Shown here: positions 37,574-46,001 of the stretch, piece after piece
Position numbering within the stretch: the first letter of the stretch is position 1
Layout: each line of letters opens with the position of its first letter
NCBI RefSeq assembly: GCF_001730315.1
Contig: NZ_MIKC01000005.1
Coordinates: 1 to 64,000, forward strand
From: Enterococcus ureilyticus
Lineage (GTDB): Bacteria; Bacillota; Bacilli; Lactobacillales; Enterococcaceae
Length of the DNA stretch: 64,000 nt
Reading direction: 5' to 3'
Program-made: the position numbers and the translations under genes
Notes under the pieces: model-generated
Database searches by the model: none
What the model saw: only the letters and a program-made list of their open reading frames with translations
What the model was told of the DNA's origin: nothing

Positions 37574-38028
37574 TAACTCAATCCCCCCATCACTACATAA
37601 TTATTTGGCAAAGGAAAATCAGGAATGTATGTAATCTTTACTTTTAGCTCGTTGCCTGTATGTTCTCCGTTTTTATATTCTTACAAATTTAAAATGGCAC
37701 CTTTTTTATAACCACGATCGTTTTTACGAATTTCAAAAGTTTTAATACCAGAAACAATATCAGCTAAAAAATTAGGTTTTATTTTGATGTTGTGGACTTT
37801 AGGCTCTTTTTCCACGGTGTAGCTGTTAACAACAGCATTAACAAACAAGGATTCATTCTTCTCAATCCACTCAGCCACAAACTACGGCATCACAACCTTG
37901 TCCTGTTGGGTTGGTAGTGATGATTTGAGTTGTTCGAGCTATCCGAGCAACGCATTCCGATTAATAAATCTATCTCCTAGATGTGCGAAACATTTATCGG
38001 CATTATCTTCAATAAATTTTTCTATCAA
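37573..38028 (-). pseudogene. DUF1642-like plus DUF3850 (ASCH-like) phage gene with three in-frame stops
   Basis: One frame runs for 151 codons from a TTG at 38028 (after AAAGG) to LSTAA at 37573. The N-terminal half has LEQLKSSLPTQQDKVVMP, TAG, FVAEWIEKNESLF, as in DUF1642 phage proteins that read IPQFVADWIE at this place. The second half, VHNIKIKPNFLADIVSGIKT followed by FEIRKNDRGYKKGAILNL, TAA, EYKNGEHTGNEL, is a DUF3850 RNA-binding-like domain. A further TAG interrupts NALLG-LEQLK. There are no indels. Confidence 0.68.
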
Positions 38029-38149
38029 TTCCCCAACCTTTCCCGTGTGGTGTGTCCTCCTTAATTTTCACTAAATTCAAATTTCATATCGACAACACTT
38101 TACATAGAGTTATAATTATTTTACCGCCATACTGAAAGGAGTGTTTTTA

Positions 38150-38206
38150 ATGTTTGCATCATTTTTTGCTGTATCCATTATGTTACGAAATTACATTAGA
38201 TCGTAA
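38150..38206 (+). CDS. Possible 18-residue hydrophobic peptide
   Basis: MFASFFAVSIMLRNYIRS with an excellent GAAAGGAG site 10 nt before the ATG. A TATAAT box lies about 35 nt before the start. It has the same arrangement as the other small plus-strand genes of this region. It could equally be the first codons of a lost gene. The length is below what can be trusted as a gene from sequence alone. Confidence 0.35.
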   Translation: MFASFFAVSIMLRNYIRS

Positions 38207-38318
38207 CACCCTTACAGATTAACGCTTAGTCGTTAGTCTGTTTTTTAGTCTATCTCGTTTAGTAATTCTGGGTTTTCTTTTCCCTAATACAAAAACCTCG
38301 TTCTTTCCTCCAATTCAA

Positions 38319-38625
38319 TCATTTGCTCAGGCTTTTAAATCCTAACACCTCGTATATGGATTGTCCGCTATAACCTAAATTTTGCAAAGTCTTATACTCC
38401 GCAAGAGTAAAACTATTTGGATCGATAGCATCTAGCGGTCTAGATTCCTCCATTGAGTCAGCACCGAGCATCCACCCGATTTCTTGTACTTTCCTTGTTT
38501 TTTTATTGTCTTGTTTCCACAAAAACAGATCATCACCTATAAGGCTAAGTAATTCTTTTCTTAACTCTTTCTGACTTTTTCTGACTTTTCCTTCTACTGC
38601 TAACATCAACAAATTTCACCGTCAT
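38319..38625 (-). pseudogene. Phage gene disrupted by a 10-bp tandem duplication
   Basis: The ATG at 38625 gives MTVKFVDVSSRRKSQK, then runs out of frame. The remaining part reads KSQKELRKELLSLIGDDLFL and ends NLGYSGQSIYEVLGFKSLSK in another frame. At the join the sequence GAAAAAGTCA is repeated twice in tandem; removing one copy restores one frame. The product is not recognised. The C-terminal SFTLAEYKTLQNLGYSGQSI segment looks like a helix-turn-helix. Confidence 0.55.
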
Positions 38626-38689
38626 TACATTCACTGGCCTTTCAATATTTTTCTATTTTGATCCATTTTTTTCTAGTGCTGTTTTGCGT

Positions 38690-39541
38690 GTAAAGTGTCG
38701 CATCCTTACTAGTTGATTACGAAAAGAATGGCTTACAAAAACAAAATATAGCGACATTTCAAGAGGTTTACGACCTTTGGTATCGAGTTATAAGAATACC
38801 GTTAAAGAATCAACCAGCATCGAAACAGAGCGGTATATGAAACTTCACATCTTATCAGTGTTTGAAAAGTGCAGAAGAATTAGAAAGAGTTATGGTTTAT
38901 CTGGAAACAAAGGTGAATAAATACCAGGATGGCACATTGCTACAAAAGTTTTTCGCCGAATATGAATATATTTTATATAGGCTAATAGCTTTCACTGGTT
39001 TAAGGGGCGGAGAAGCTGCTGCTTTACATTGGGAGGATATAGATTTTACAGAGCAGAGATTAAATGTTGGTAAAACTCTATCTAAAACGAGGGAAGGTTT
39101 CGCAGTTTCAACACCTAAAAATAAAAGTTCGAACCGAGTGATCGGCATGGATGCTAAAACGCTAAGAATTTTGAAACGTTGGCAATCAAGACAAAAAGAA
39201 TTTCTTTTTAGGAATCGTATCAAGGGGTGTGATATTATTTTTGCGGATATAAATGGAACGCATACTGAAAGGCACTCTCTCTATCAGCGCTCTAGCAGAC
39301 TTACAGAGAAAACAGGATTGCCTAACATCGGAACGCACGGCTTTCGTCACAGTCAAGCTTCTATACTATTTAAAGCTGGCGTTTCAATGAAGGATGCACA
39401 AGAAAGACTTGCCCATAGTTCGATCGAAATGACCATGGATATATATACCCATGTAACTAAGAAATCAAAAGAAAAAACCGTTAAACAACTAACAAAGTTC
39501 GCAAGTTTTTTAGTTGTTCAAGGTCAGTCGAAAATTAGATA
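38690..39541 (+). pseudogene. Tyrosine-type phage integrase with internal deletion
   Basis: The catalytic domain is intact: TGLRGGEAAALHWEDIDF holds the first Arg, THGFRHSQASILF the His-x-x-Arg, and LAHSSIEMTMDIYTHV the Tyr. The N-terminal arm is present (TFQEVYDLWYRV) but shifts frame to YKNTVKESTSIETERYMKLH. It then jumps directly from HILSVFEK to SAEELERVMVYLE, so most of the core-binding domain is missing. An ORF of 226 codons starting at 38862 could still be translated. Integrases of this type are related to those of Tn916 and lactococcal phages. It marks the right end of the prophage remnant. Confidence 0.8.
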
Positions 39542-39552
39542 AAATAAAAAAA

Positions 39553-39590
39553 GCTCTATCCCTTACGTAACAAGGGATAGAGCAACTTTT
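39553..39590. terminator. Bidirectional terminator between int and rpmA
   Basis: A perfect 12-bp stem GCTCTATCCCTT/AAGGGATAGAGC with a 7-nt loop, T-rich on both sides. It ends the rplU-prp-rpmA operon (minus) and the integrase remnant (plus). Confidence 0.88.
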
Positions 39591-39598
39591 TAAAATTA

Positions 39599-39886
39599 TT
39601 ATTGAGCTACTGGGTAAACAGACACTTGTTTTTTGTCACGGCCTTTACGTTCGAAACGTACTACACCGTCAACTTTAGCAAATAAAGTGTCGTCTCCGCC
39701 AATACCTACGTTTGCTCCTGGGTAAATTTTAGTTCCGCGTTGACGGTATAAAATTGATCCACCAGTAACAGTTTGTCCATCAGCACTTTTAGCACCTAGG
39801 CGTTTAGATTCTGAATCACGACCATTGGAAGTCGAACCTCCACCTTTTTTGTGGGCGAATAATTGTAAATTCATGTTTAATAACAT
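39599..39886 (-). CDS. rpmA: 50S ribosomal protein L27 with N-terminal extension
   Basis: A 95-residue protein [20 protein letters not shown] continuing to QVSVYPVAQ. Firmicutes L27 is made with a short extension ending in NLQLF that must be removed so that AHKKGGG reaches the peptidyl transferase centre. The cleavage motif is present, and the protease gene prp lies directly upstream. AGGAGGTG precedes the ATG at 39886. Confidence 0.97.
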   Translation of the reverse strand: MLLNMNLQLFAHKKGGGSTSNGRDSESKRLGAKSADGQTVTGGSILYRQRGTKIYPGANVGIGGDDTLFAKVDGVVRFERKGRDKKQVSVYPVAQ

Positions 39887-39898
39887 CGTCTGCACCTC

Positions 39899-40243
39899 CT
39901 ATTTTTCATTTATGGTTTTGACTTGAATAAAGTCAAGATTTTCTTGCTCGACTGCTTGTAGACCTAATAAAAGGTTTTCCAAGAGAATTTGGGCAATGTT
40001 GGTTTGTTCCTGATTGGCCTTTGAAATCACTTCAACATAAAGATAACCACCTTCATCTTCGTTGGTTTCAACAATCGGTTCAAATCCAGCTAGCGCATCG
40101 ATCCCATTGACAGTACTGATCGTTAAAGCAGACACAGCTGCACAAACGATATCACTCCCATATGGACCTGATTCTGCATGCCCTGAGACTTCAAAAGAAA
40201 CAATTTGACCTGAGTCATTTCGTTTAAAAGAACTTTTAATCAT
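39899..40243 (-). CDS. prp: Ribosomal-processing cysteine protease Prp
   Basis: A 114-residue protein encoded between L21 and L27. Catalytic His is in SFEVSGHAESGPYGSD and catalytic Cys in IVCAAVSALTISTVNGID, both strictly placed for the Prp (YsxB) family. It cleaves the L27 N-terminal extension after NLQLF. The ATG at 40243 follows GAAGG. The arrangement rplU-prp-rpmA is the family standard. Confidence 0.95.
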   Translation of the reverse strand: MIKSSFKRNDSGQIVSFEVSGHAESGPYGSDIVCAAVSALTISTVNGIDALAGFEPIVETNEDEGGYLYVEVISKANQEQTNIAQILLENLLLGLQAVEQENLDFIQVKTINEK

Positions 40244-40277
40244 TGATAGGCCTTCTTTCCTATGCAACTTAAAAGAA

Positions 40278-40586
40278 TTATGCGTTGATTGCGTTGATTA
40301 CAACTTTTGTATATGGTTGACGGTGACCTTGTTTGCGGTGAGTGTGTTTTTTAGGTTTGTATTTGAAAGTCACGACTTTCTTTTGTTTGCCGTGTTTTTC
40401 TACAGTTCCTTCGACAGTTGCACCTGCGACAGTTGGAGCTCCTACTTTCGTAGATTCGCCACCCACTAAGATAACTTCGTCAAAAACAACTTTTTCGCCA
40501 GCTTCTACGTCTAATTTTTCAACGTAAATTGCTTGACCTACCTCAACTTTTACTTGTTTACCACCAGTTTTGATAATTGCGTACAT
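40278..40586 (-). CDS. rplU: 50S ribosomal protein L21
   Basis: A 102-residue protein [20 protein letters not shown] with the L21 signature [20 protein letters not shown] near the end. It binds 23S rRNA with L20. AGGAGGTG lies 11 nt before the ATG at 40586. A strong promoter and an RNA leader precede it. Confidence 0.97.
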   Translation of the reverse strand: MYAIIKTGGKQVKVEVGQAIYVEKLDVEAGEKVVFDEVILVGGESTKVGAPTVAGATVEGTVEKHGKQKKVVTFKYKPKKHTHRKQGHRQPYTKVVINAINA

Positions 40587-40702
40587 GCTATACAGCACCT
40601 CCTTCTTCTAGACTTAGACTCGCCATCCCAAGTGACAACATAACTGTCCTACTTAAAAACTTGTTCTGTGCGGTTGTAGCTGTGGAGTCCACAATTACAA
40701 CA
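40587..40702 (-). promoter_or_regulatory. L21 mRNA leader
   Basis: About 115 nt of 5' untranslated RNA between the rplU promoter and start. It contains GTTGTAATTGTGGACTCCAC and TAGGACAGTTATGTTGTCAC. L21 leaders that give autogenous control are known in Firmicutes at this position. I could not fold it, so the assignment rests on position and length. Confidence 0.55.
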
Positions 40703-40707
40703 TTAAT

Positions 40708-40736
40708 ATTATATCAAATTAAGGACTGAGAGTCAA
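40708..40736 (-). promoter_or_regulatory. Promoter of rplU-prp-rpmA
   Basis: On the minus strand TTGACT (40731-40736), 17-nt spacer, TATAAT (40708-40713). Confidence 0.9.
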
Positions 40737-40805
40737 TAAAAACTTAATGCTTTAGTCCTATAAATCACTTTTCAAAAAAAATTAGTTGTTATTTCAAATT
40801 TATGA

Positions 40806-40834
40806 TTGACTTTATTTTATATGTTCATTATAAT
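40806..40834 (+). promoter_or_regulatory. Promoter of the tRNA-Arg gene
   Basis: TTGACT (40806-40811), 17-nt spacer, TATAAT (40829-40834), ending 23 nt before the mature tRNA. It is divergent from the rplU promoter and uses the same two hexamers. Confidence 0.88.
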
Positions 40835-40857
40835 AAACTCTGTTGCGTTAACATATT

Positions 40858-40931
40858 GCGCCAATAGCTCAGCTGGATAGAGCACTCGCCTTCTAAGCGA
40901 GCGGTCGGGAGTTCGAATCTCTCTTGGCGTA
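40858..40931 (+). tRNA. tRNA-Arg (anticodon TCT)
   Basis: A full cloverleaf: acceptor GCGCCAA/TTGGCGT, D-arm GCTC..GAGC, anticodon stem CTCGC/GCGAG with loop CTTCTAA (anticodon TCT, reads AGA), and T-arm GGGAG-TTCGAAT-CTCTC. The CCA end is not encoded. It stands alone with its own promoter and terminator. Confidence 0.95.
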
Positions 40932-40951
40932 TTATTTTAAACGTTTATATG

Positions 40952-40987
40952 AAAAACACCAACCATTTATTGGCTGGTGTTTTTTTA
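40952..40987. terminator. Terminator between tRNA-Arg and the ABC exporter
   Basis: AAACACCAACC pairs with GGCTGGTGTTT around a 7-nt loop, followed by a T-run on the plus strand. It lies between convergent genes. Confidence 0.88.
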
Positions 40988-40993
40988 TTGTTC

Positions 40994-42883
40994 TTATGAT
41001 AATTCTACTTTTCCAGTGTACAGTTGATGATAAATTCCTTTTTCTTCTAGTAAATCTTCATGACTGCCTCGTTCGATGATACGACCATGATCCATCACCA
41101 TGATGGCATCCGAATTTTGGATTGTTGATAGACGATGAGCGATAACGAATACAGTTCTGCCCTTCATCAAACGATCCATTCCAGCTTGTACATGTTTTTC
41201 GGTTCTGGTATCAATACTAGAGGTTGCTTCATCTAAAATCATCACTGGTGGATTAGCAATGGCTGCTCGTGCGATTGCTAATAATTGACGCTGTCCTTGT
41301 GACAAGCCTTCTCCGTCACCTGTGATCACAGTATCGTACTTCTCAGGTAGATTATTGATAAAATCTTCTGCATTGGCAAGTTTGGCTGCATGGATCACCT
41401 CTTCATCAGATGCATTCAATTGACCATACCGAATATTTTCGCGAATCGTTCCAGTAAATAGATGGGTGTCCTGTAAAACAATTCCTAAAGATCGTCTTAA
41501 AGAACTCTTTTTGATTTTTTTTACGTTGATCCCATCATAGCGAATTTTACCTTCTTGAATATCATAAAAACGATTGATCAAATTCGTGATCGTGGTTTTA
41601 CCAGCTCCGGTGGCGCCGACAAAGGCAACTTTTTGACCTGGTTCTGCGTACAGATTGATGTCTTTTAATACTCGATGTTGACTATTGTAGCCAAAGGACA
41701 CATCTTCAAAACGAACATCTCCAGTTAATTCCGTATAGGTTACCGTGCCATCGTGATGCGGATGCCTCCATGCCCAAATACCAGTTCTTGTGTCGCTTTC
41801 AACAAATTTATCTCCATCACGATTCACATTAACTAACGTCACATACCCGTCATCTACTTCTGATTTTTCATCAATCAATGTAAAAATCCGATCTGCTCCA
41901 GCTAAAGCCATAATGACAAAATTGATTTGTTGGGACACTTGACTGATCGGCATATTCAATGAACGACTCAATTGTAGAAATGAGGCAATCATCCCAATCG
42001 TCAAACCAGAAACACCATATACCGAAAAGATTCCTCCAACGACTGCCAAAAGGACATATTGAATATTTAATAAATTCATCATGATCGGCATTAGGCTATT
42101 GGCATACTTATTGGCTTGCGTAGCACTTTGACGTAGTTCTTCATTGATTTCTTTAAATTGCTTGATTGTTTGAGGCTCATGATTAAAAATTTTCACGACT
42201 TTTTGCCCATGCATGATTTCCTCGATATAACCATTCACACTACCTAAATCCCGTTGCTGTTTGCCAAAATAACCACTGCTGCGCCCAGCTATCATTCGAA
42301 TGGTCACAATCATTATAGAAACAGAGACGAGCACCACTAAAGTCAATGGCACACTGATGGTAAACATTGCAATAAACACACTGATAAAACTAACCACCGC
42401 TGCAATCAGATTAGGAATACTTTGAGAAATCATCTGCCGCAAAGTATCCGTATCATTTGTAAAATGACTCATGATATCCCCATCAGAATTCGAATCAAAA
42501 TAGCGAATCGGTAATGTCTCAAGATGGGTAAACATTTCATCTCGAATCGTTTTTTGTGTGCCTTCGCTGATACGTACCATAATGAGATTAAACCCTAAAT
42601 TTGAAATGATCCCAACACCATAAATTAGTGCCATCGTCGTAATTGCCTTCAATAATCCAGAAAAATTAGGATTACTTTGTCCAAGTAATGGTGTGATATA
42701 GTCATCAATCACAACTTGTAAAAATAACGAGCCTCGAACATTGGCGAAGGTACTCAGCAAAATGAGAATCATTACTAATACGAGACGAAACTTATATTTT
42801 TTAACCATATATGAAAACAGTCGCTTTAGCGTTCTCAAAGGATCTTGACTTTTGCGAATCCCTTTTGTTTGTTCATCACGCAT
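40994..42883 (-). CDS. Heterodimeric ABC exporter, catalytically complete subunit (LmrD/EfrB-like)
   Basis: A half-transporter of 629 residues with six membrane helices and a C-terminal ATPase. Walker A is GATGAGKTT, the signature LSQGQRQLLAIARA, and Walker B VMILDEATSSID with the catalytic Glu present. The ATPase begins after a longer linker (GIWAWRHPHHDGTVTYTELT). Its ATG at 42883 overlaps the end of the partner gene by 8 nt, so the two are coupled. With the next gene it forms a multidrug type exporter (LmrCD, EfrAB, BmrCD class). Substrate not determinable. Confidence 0.88.
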   Translation of the reverse strand: MRDEQTKGIRKSQDPLRTLKRLFSYMVKKYKFRLVLVMILILLSTFANVRGSLFLQVVIDDYITPLLGQSNPNFSGLLKAITTMALIYGVGIISNLGFNLIMVRISEGTQKTIRDEMFTHLETLPIRYFDSNSDGDIMSHFTNDTDTLRQMISQSIPNLIAAVVSFISVFIAMFTISVPLTLVVLVSVSIMIVTIRMIAGRSSGYFGKQQRDLGSVNGYIEEIMHGQKVVKIFNHEPQTIKQFKEINEELRQSATQANKYANSLMPIMMNLLNIQYVLLAVVGGIFSVYGVSGLTIGMIASFLQLSRSLNMPISQVSQQINFVIMALAGADRIFTLIDEKSEVDDGYVTLVNVNRDGDKFVESDTRTGIWAWRHPHHDGTVTYTELTGDVRFEDVSFGYNSQHRVLKDINLYAEPGQKVAFVGATGAGKTTITNLINRFYDIQEGKIRYDGINVKKIKKSSLRRSLGIVLQDTHLFTGTIRENIRYGQLNASDEEVIHAAKLANAEDFINNLPEKYDTVITGDGEGLSQGQRQLLAIARAAIANPPVMILDEATSSIDTRTEKHVQAGMDRLMKGRTVFVIAHRLSTIQNSDAIMVMDHGRIIERGSHEDLLEEKGIYHQLYTGKVELS

Positions 42884-44612
42884 TCTCTTCACCAAATCCT
42901 TTCTCCTGAGACTCATAGACTTCTTGATATATTTGATTAGTAGCAAGTAATTCGTCATGGGTTCCGATGGCATTGATCAAGCCTTTATCCATCACAATAA
43001 TACGATCAGAATCTTGAACAGAAGAAACACGTTGTCCGATGATAAAGGTTGTCGTTCCAGGAATTTCTTGTCGCATTCCTTCCCGAATCAAACGATCTGT
43101 TTTTGTATCTACGGCACTTGTCGAATCATCTAAAATCAAAATTTTTGGTTTCTTCAACAACGCACGGGCAATACATAGACGTTGTTTCTGCCCACCAGAT
43201 ACATTATTCCCACCTTGGGAAAGCATCGTATCATATTTATCAGGAAATTCTTCAATAAAACTATCCGCTTGTGCAATCTTACAAACTCTGATCAAGTCTT
43301 CATCTGTCGCATCTTCATTTCCCCAACGTAGGTTTTCTTTGATTGTTCCTGTAAACAATACATTGTTTTGTAAAACCATACTGACTTGATCCCGCAAAGA
43401 TTTCAAATCATACTCTCGCACATCATATCCGCCAACTTCGACCGATCCTTGCGTCACATCATATAATCTTGGAATCAACTGGACTAATGTTGATTTAGAA
43501 CTACCTGTTCCACCAACGATCCCGATCACTTCACCTGATTTGATTTCCATATTTGCATGCATCAATGCTAATTTGTCAAGATCATTCGCATAGCTAAAAC
43601 AAACATCATTAAAGCGGACAGAACCATTTGGAATTTCATAAAGCGGATCTGCATTGTTTTTTAAATCACTTTCTTCTGATAAAACTTCAGTGATCCGTTC
43701 AGCAGATGTCCGTGCAATCAGTACGATGACAAAAACCATTGATAACATATTTAAACTCATTAAAATCTGCATCGTATACGTAAACATACTGACCAGTTCC
43801 CCAGTAGTCAACGTACCCCCTACTACAAATTTTGCCCCTAACCATGAAATCAACAACATACATGTGTAGACTGCAAACTGTAAAATCGGATTGTTGAAGG
43901 CAACAATGCTTTGTGCTTTCGAGAATGTTTTGTAAATATCTTTAGAAACCGTTTTGAATTTCTCGTCTTCATGCTTTTCTCTTACATAAGATTTAACAAC
44001 ACGAATTCCTTGTAAGTTTTCTTGAACAACGTTATTTAATTTGTCATAAATACGAAAAACTTTATTAAAATTTGGGTGAGCAAAATAAATAACTGCCGCT
44101 AAACCAATCATCAAAAATGGCACGACGCCTAAATAAATCAAGGACAGATCCTTATTGATACTATAAGCCATGGCTAATGAAAAAATCATGATCAATGGAC
44201 TCCGGACCAAAAGCCGAATAATCATTTGATACGCATTTTGAACGTTGGTCACATCTGTTGTCATCCGTGTGATCAGGCTAGAGGTTGAAAAACGATCAAT
44301 ATTTGAAAAAGAAAACCCTTGGATGCGAACAAATAATTGGTCTCGCAAATTTTTCGCAAATCCAGCTGATGCAACCGCGGCATACCGACCGGACATCGCA
44401 CCAAAAAATAACGCAATGATGGCACAAACAAATAGAATCGCTCCATACATCAAAATGGCTTTGGTATCGCCTTTTTCGATGCCGTTATCGATCATCATTG
44501 CCATAACCAATGGGATAATGATATCTAAAATTACTTCTCCAGTTACATAAAGCGGCGTAATGATACTTTCTTTTTTATAGACACCGATATTGGCGATCAG
44601 TTTTTTTATCAT
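42876..44612 (-). CDS. Heterodimeric ABC exporter, degenerate-site subunit (LmrC/EfrA-like)
   Basis: A half-transporter of 578 residues. The ATPase has Walker A GGTGSSKST and signature NVSGGQKQRLCIARAL. Walker B reads ILILDDSTSAVD, where the catalytic Glu is replaced by Asp, the mark of the inactive site in asymmetric exporters. ATG overlaps the marR stop (ATGA). It forms the exporter with the downstream gene; expression is probably controlled by the MarR regulator. Confidence 0.88.
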   Translation of the reverse strand: MIKKLIANIGVYKKESIITPLYVTGEVILDIIIPLVMAMMIDNGIEKGDTKAILMYGAILFVCAIIALFFGAMSGRYAAVASAGFAKNLRDQLFVRIQGFSFSNIDRFSTSSLITRMTTDVTNVQNAYQMIIRLLVRSPLIMIFSLAMAYSINKDLSLIYLGVVPFLMIGLAAVIYFAHPNFNKVFRIYDKLNNVVQENLQGIRVVKSYVREKHEDEKFKTVSKDIYKTFSKAQSIVAFNNPILQFAVYTCMLLISWLGAKFVVGGTLTTGELVSMFTYTMQILMSLNMLSMVFVIVLIARTSAERITEVLSEESDLKNNADPLYEIPNGSVRFNDVCFSYANDLDKLALMHANMEIKSGEVIGIVGGTGSSKSTLVQLIPRLYDVTQGSVEVGGYDVREYDLKSLRDQVSMVLQNNVLFTGTIKENLRWGNEDATDEDLIRVCKIAQADSFIEEFPDKYDTMLSQGGNNVSGGQKQRLCIARALLKKPKILILDDSTSAVDTKTDRLIREGMRQEIPGTTTFIIGQRVSSVQDSDRIIVMDKGLINAIGTHDELLATNQIYQEVYESQEKGFGEENA

Positions 44613-45073
44613 GTAATCCGTTCACCTTCCTTATTTATTTTTTTGCTGTTTTCTGATAATTTTTCCAATAATTTGAAAAAGATTGCTAGTTGGTCTTCTG
44701 GAATTCCCTGCATGAGCAACTCATCAAATTTATGTAGCTTCACGATGTTTTCTTTAACTTTATGTTCGCCTAATCCCGTTAGAATAATCGTTTTGTAGCG
44801 GTTGTCTTCTTTACAACTGCTTCGCTCGATAAATAAGCGTTTCTCCATTGTTTGTAGAACGCCTGTTGCAGTGGAACGTCGAATGTCAAATTCTTGTTCG
44901 ATGTCTTTTTGATAGACTGGGATTTGTTGACTATTACGGCGGTGAATGAAGTTTAGAATGCGCATTTGGATACTTGAAGAGGCTTCGCCGTCTTCTTCTT
45001 TTAAAATTTCTGCTGACTTTCGATTGAGTTCGTTGGCTAAAATTCTGATTTTTAGACCGATTTTCCTGTCCAT
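44609..45073 (-). CDS. MarR family regulator of the ABC exporter
   Basis: A 154-residue winged-helix protein: YQKDIEQEFDIRRSTATGVL is the recognition helix region, followed by LQTMEKRLFIERSSCKEDNR and TGLGEHKVKENIVKL in the usual wing and dimerisation order. It starts MDRKIGLKIRILANELNR. GAGGAGG precedes the ATG. It is first in the marR-ABC-ABC operon, and a 24-bp palindrome overlaps its likely start of transcription. Confidence 0.9.
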   Translation of the reverse strand: MDRKIGLKIRILANELNRKSAEILKEEDGEASSSIQMRILNFIHRRNSQQIPVYQKDIEQEFDIRRSTATGVLQTMEKRLFIERSSCKEDNRYKTIILTGLGEHKVKENIVKLHKFDELLMQGIPEDQLAIFFKLLEKLSENSKKINKEGERIT

Positions 45074-45089
45074 TATTTTCCTCCTCGCT

Positions 45090-45113
45090 ATATAGTTCGG
45101 TTCCTAACTATAT
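45090..45113 (-). promoter_or_regulatory. Palindromic MarR operator with promoter
   Basis: ATATAGTT at one end and AACTATAT at the other are exact inverted repeats around an 8-bp centre (AGGAACCG) that is itself partly symmetric. On the minus strand a TTGACC (-35) and TAATAT (-10) pair lies just upstream, with the operator covering the region right after the -10. Binding of the MarR dimer here would repress marR and the exporter genes. Confidence 0.75.
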
Positions 45114-45169
45114 TACAAAAAAACATTAGTATGGTCAAGTTAATTTAATCAACCTATTATTAAACAAAA

Positions 45170-45216
45170 TAAATCCAGATATCTGCGAAATTAATCGCTA
45201 TCTGGATTTATTGGTT
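45170..45216 (-). terminator. Terminator after the phage tail operon
   Basis: AAATAAATCCAGATA pairs with TATCTGGATTTATT around a 17-nt loop. It separates the tail operon from marR, both on the minus strand. Confidence 0.75.
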
Positions 45217-45231
45217 ATATATTAAAATTAA

Positions 45232-45735
45232 TTAGTCGATTTTTTTGAAAATAACCGAACATCTTAAAATTTTTCCATTACTGCTACTCCCATTTTTAGC
45301 TATGCGCACAGTAGATCCTGCTTTCAACTCAAAAATACCTCTTAAGCTCGCTTCTCCATTAGCTGTATTTCTACCTTCAATGTTTGGGTTCACTATATTT
45401 CCATTATTTTCAATAACTACAGCAAATGATGTCCACATCCCACCTGTACAATCAATTACTGCTAATGCACCATTAATCTCATAAAGACCTGATTCTTTTA
45501 CTTCTACAATATTCTCTCCATTGAATTTGTAAAATCCAGTTACGTTCTCTTTTGTCAATTCTAGTGGAATATTTACTACACCGTGTTTATTGGCTACATC
45601 TTCGCTCTGCGTAAAATAAGCGGTAGCCATTATTCTGTTAGTATTTAAAATTTCAGGTAAATCTTCAACTGCACTTACATGCGTCTTCGGATAAAGTAGA
45701 TTCCCTTTTTCTTCTAATTGTACAATATCTGCCAT
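45232..45735 (-). CDS. Tail fibre tip protein, C1q/TNF-like C-terminus
   Basis: A 167-residue protein, last in the tail operon. The N-terminus LLYPKTHVSAVEDLPEI repeats the adapter motif of the two proteins before it. The rest (KFNGENIVEVKESGLYEING, SLRGIFELKAGSTVRI, CSVIFKKI) has the strand pattern of C1q/TNF-like jelly rolls, often found at the receptor-binding end of phage fibres. Unlike its three upstream neighbours it has no C-terminal KVGxV tag, as expected of a chain end. It probably binds a cell surface glycan; the target is unknown. Confidence 0.7.
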   Translation of the reverse strand: MADIVQLEEKGNLLYPKTHVSAVEDLPEILNTNRIMATAYFTQSEDVANKHGVVNIPLELTKENVTGFYKFNGENIVEVKESGLYEINGALAVIDCTGGMWTSFAVVIENNGNIVNPNIEGRNTANGEASLRGIFELKAGSTVRIAKNGSSSNGKILRCSVIFKKID

Positions 45736-46001
45736 TATACTGATCCCACCTTACTAAACGTTATTGTTGGTAATGTATCTAATTTTTTCTTGTCGGCTGC
45801 ACTCATCAATCCACTTGCGATTTGAGTTGCCACAGCTGTTGTTGTAGCATTTGTCCCAGCTGGTCCTGTAGCTCCAGTTGCACCTTTTGGACCTGTGTCT
45901 CCTTTTTCACCTTTGATTGTTGTCATTCCTTCAACCGCACTGACATGGGTTTTAGGATAAACAACGAATCCATCACTTTTTAATTCAACGATATCCGTCA
46001 T
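45735..46001 (-). CDS. Small collagen-like baseplate/fibre protein
   Basis: An 88-residue protein: the adapter VVYPKTHVSAVEGMTTI, then a short collagen-like Gly-X-Y run (GEKGDTGPKGATGATGPAG, about 31-49), an Ala/Thr-rich helix, and the C-terminal tag TFSKVGSV. Collagen-like segments make trimeric fibres in phage tails. Its ATG overlaps the stop of the previous gene by 4 nt and its stop touches the next start, so it is part of a tightly coupled run. Confidence 0.72.
   Translation of the reverse strand: MTDIVELKSDGFVVYPKTHVSAVEGMTTIKGEKGDTGPKGATGATGPAGTNATTTAVATQIASGLMSAADKKKLDTLPTITFSKVGSV

Noticed and set aside
34601-38028. Idea that the prophage uses a reassigned stop codon
   Set aside because: Both TAA and TAG occur in the broken frames, normal genes end with the same codons, and other genes nearby show frameshifts and deletions. 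Point-mutational decay explains the data better. A suppressor tRNA in the genome would reopen the question.
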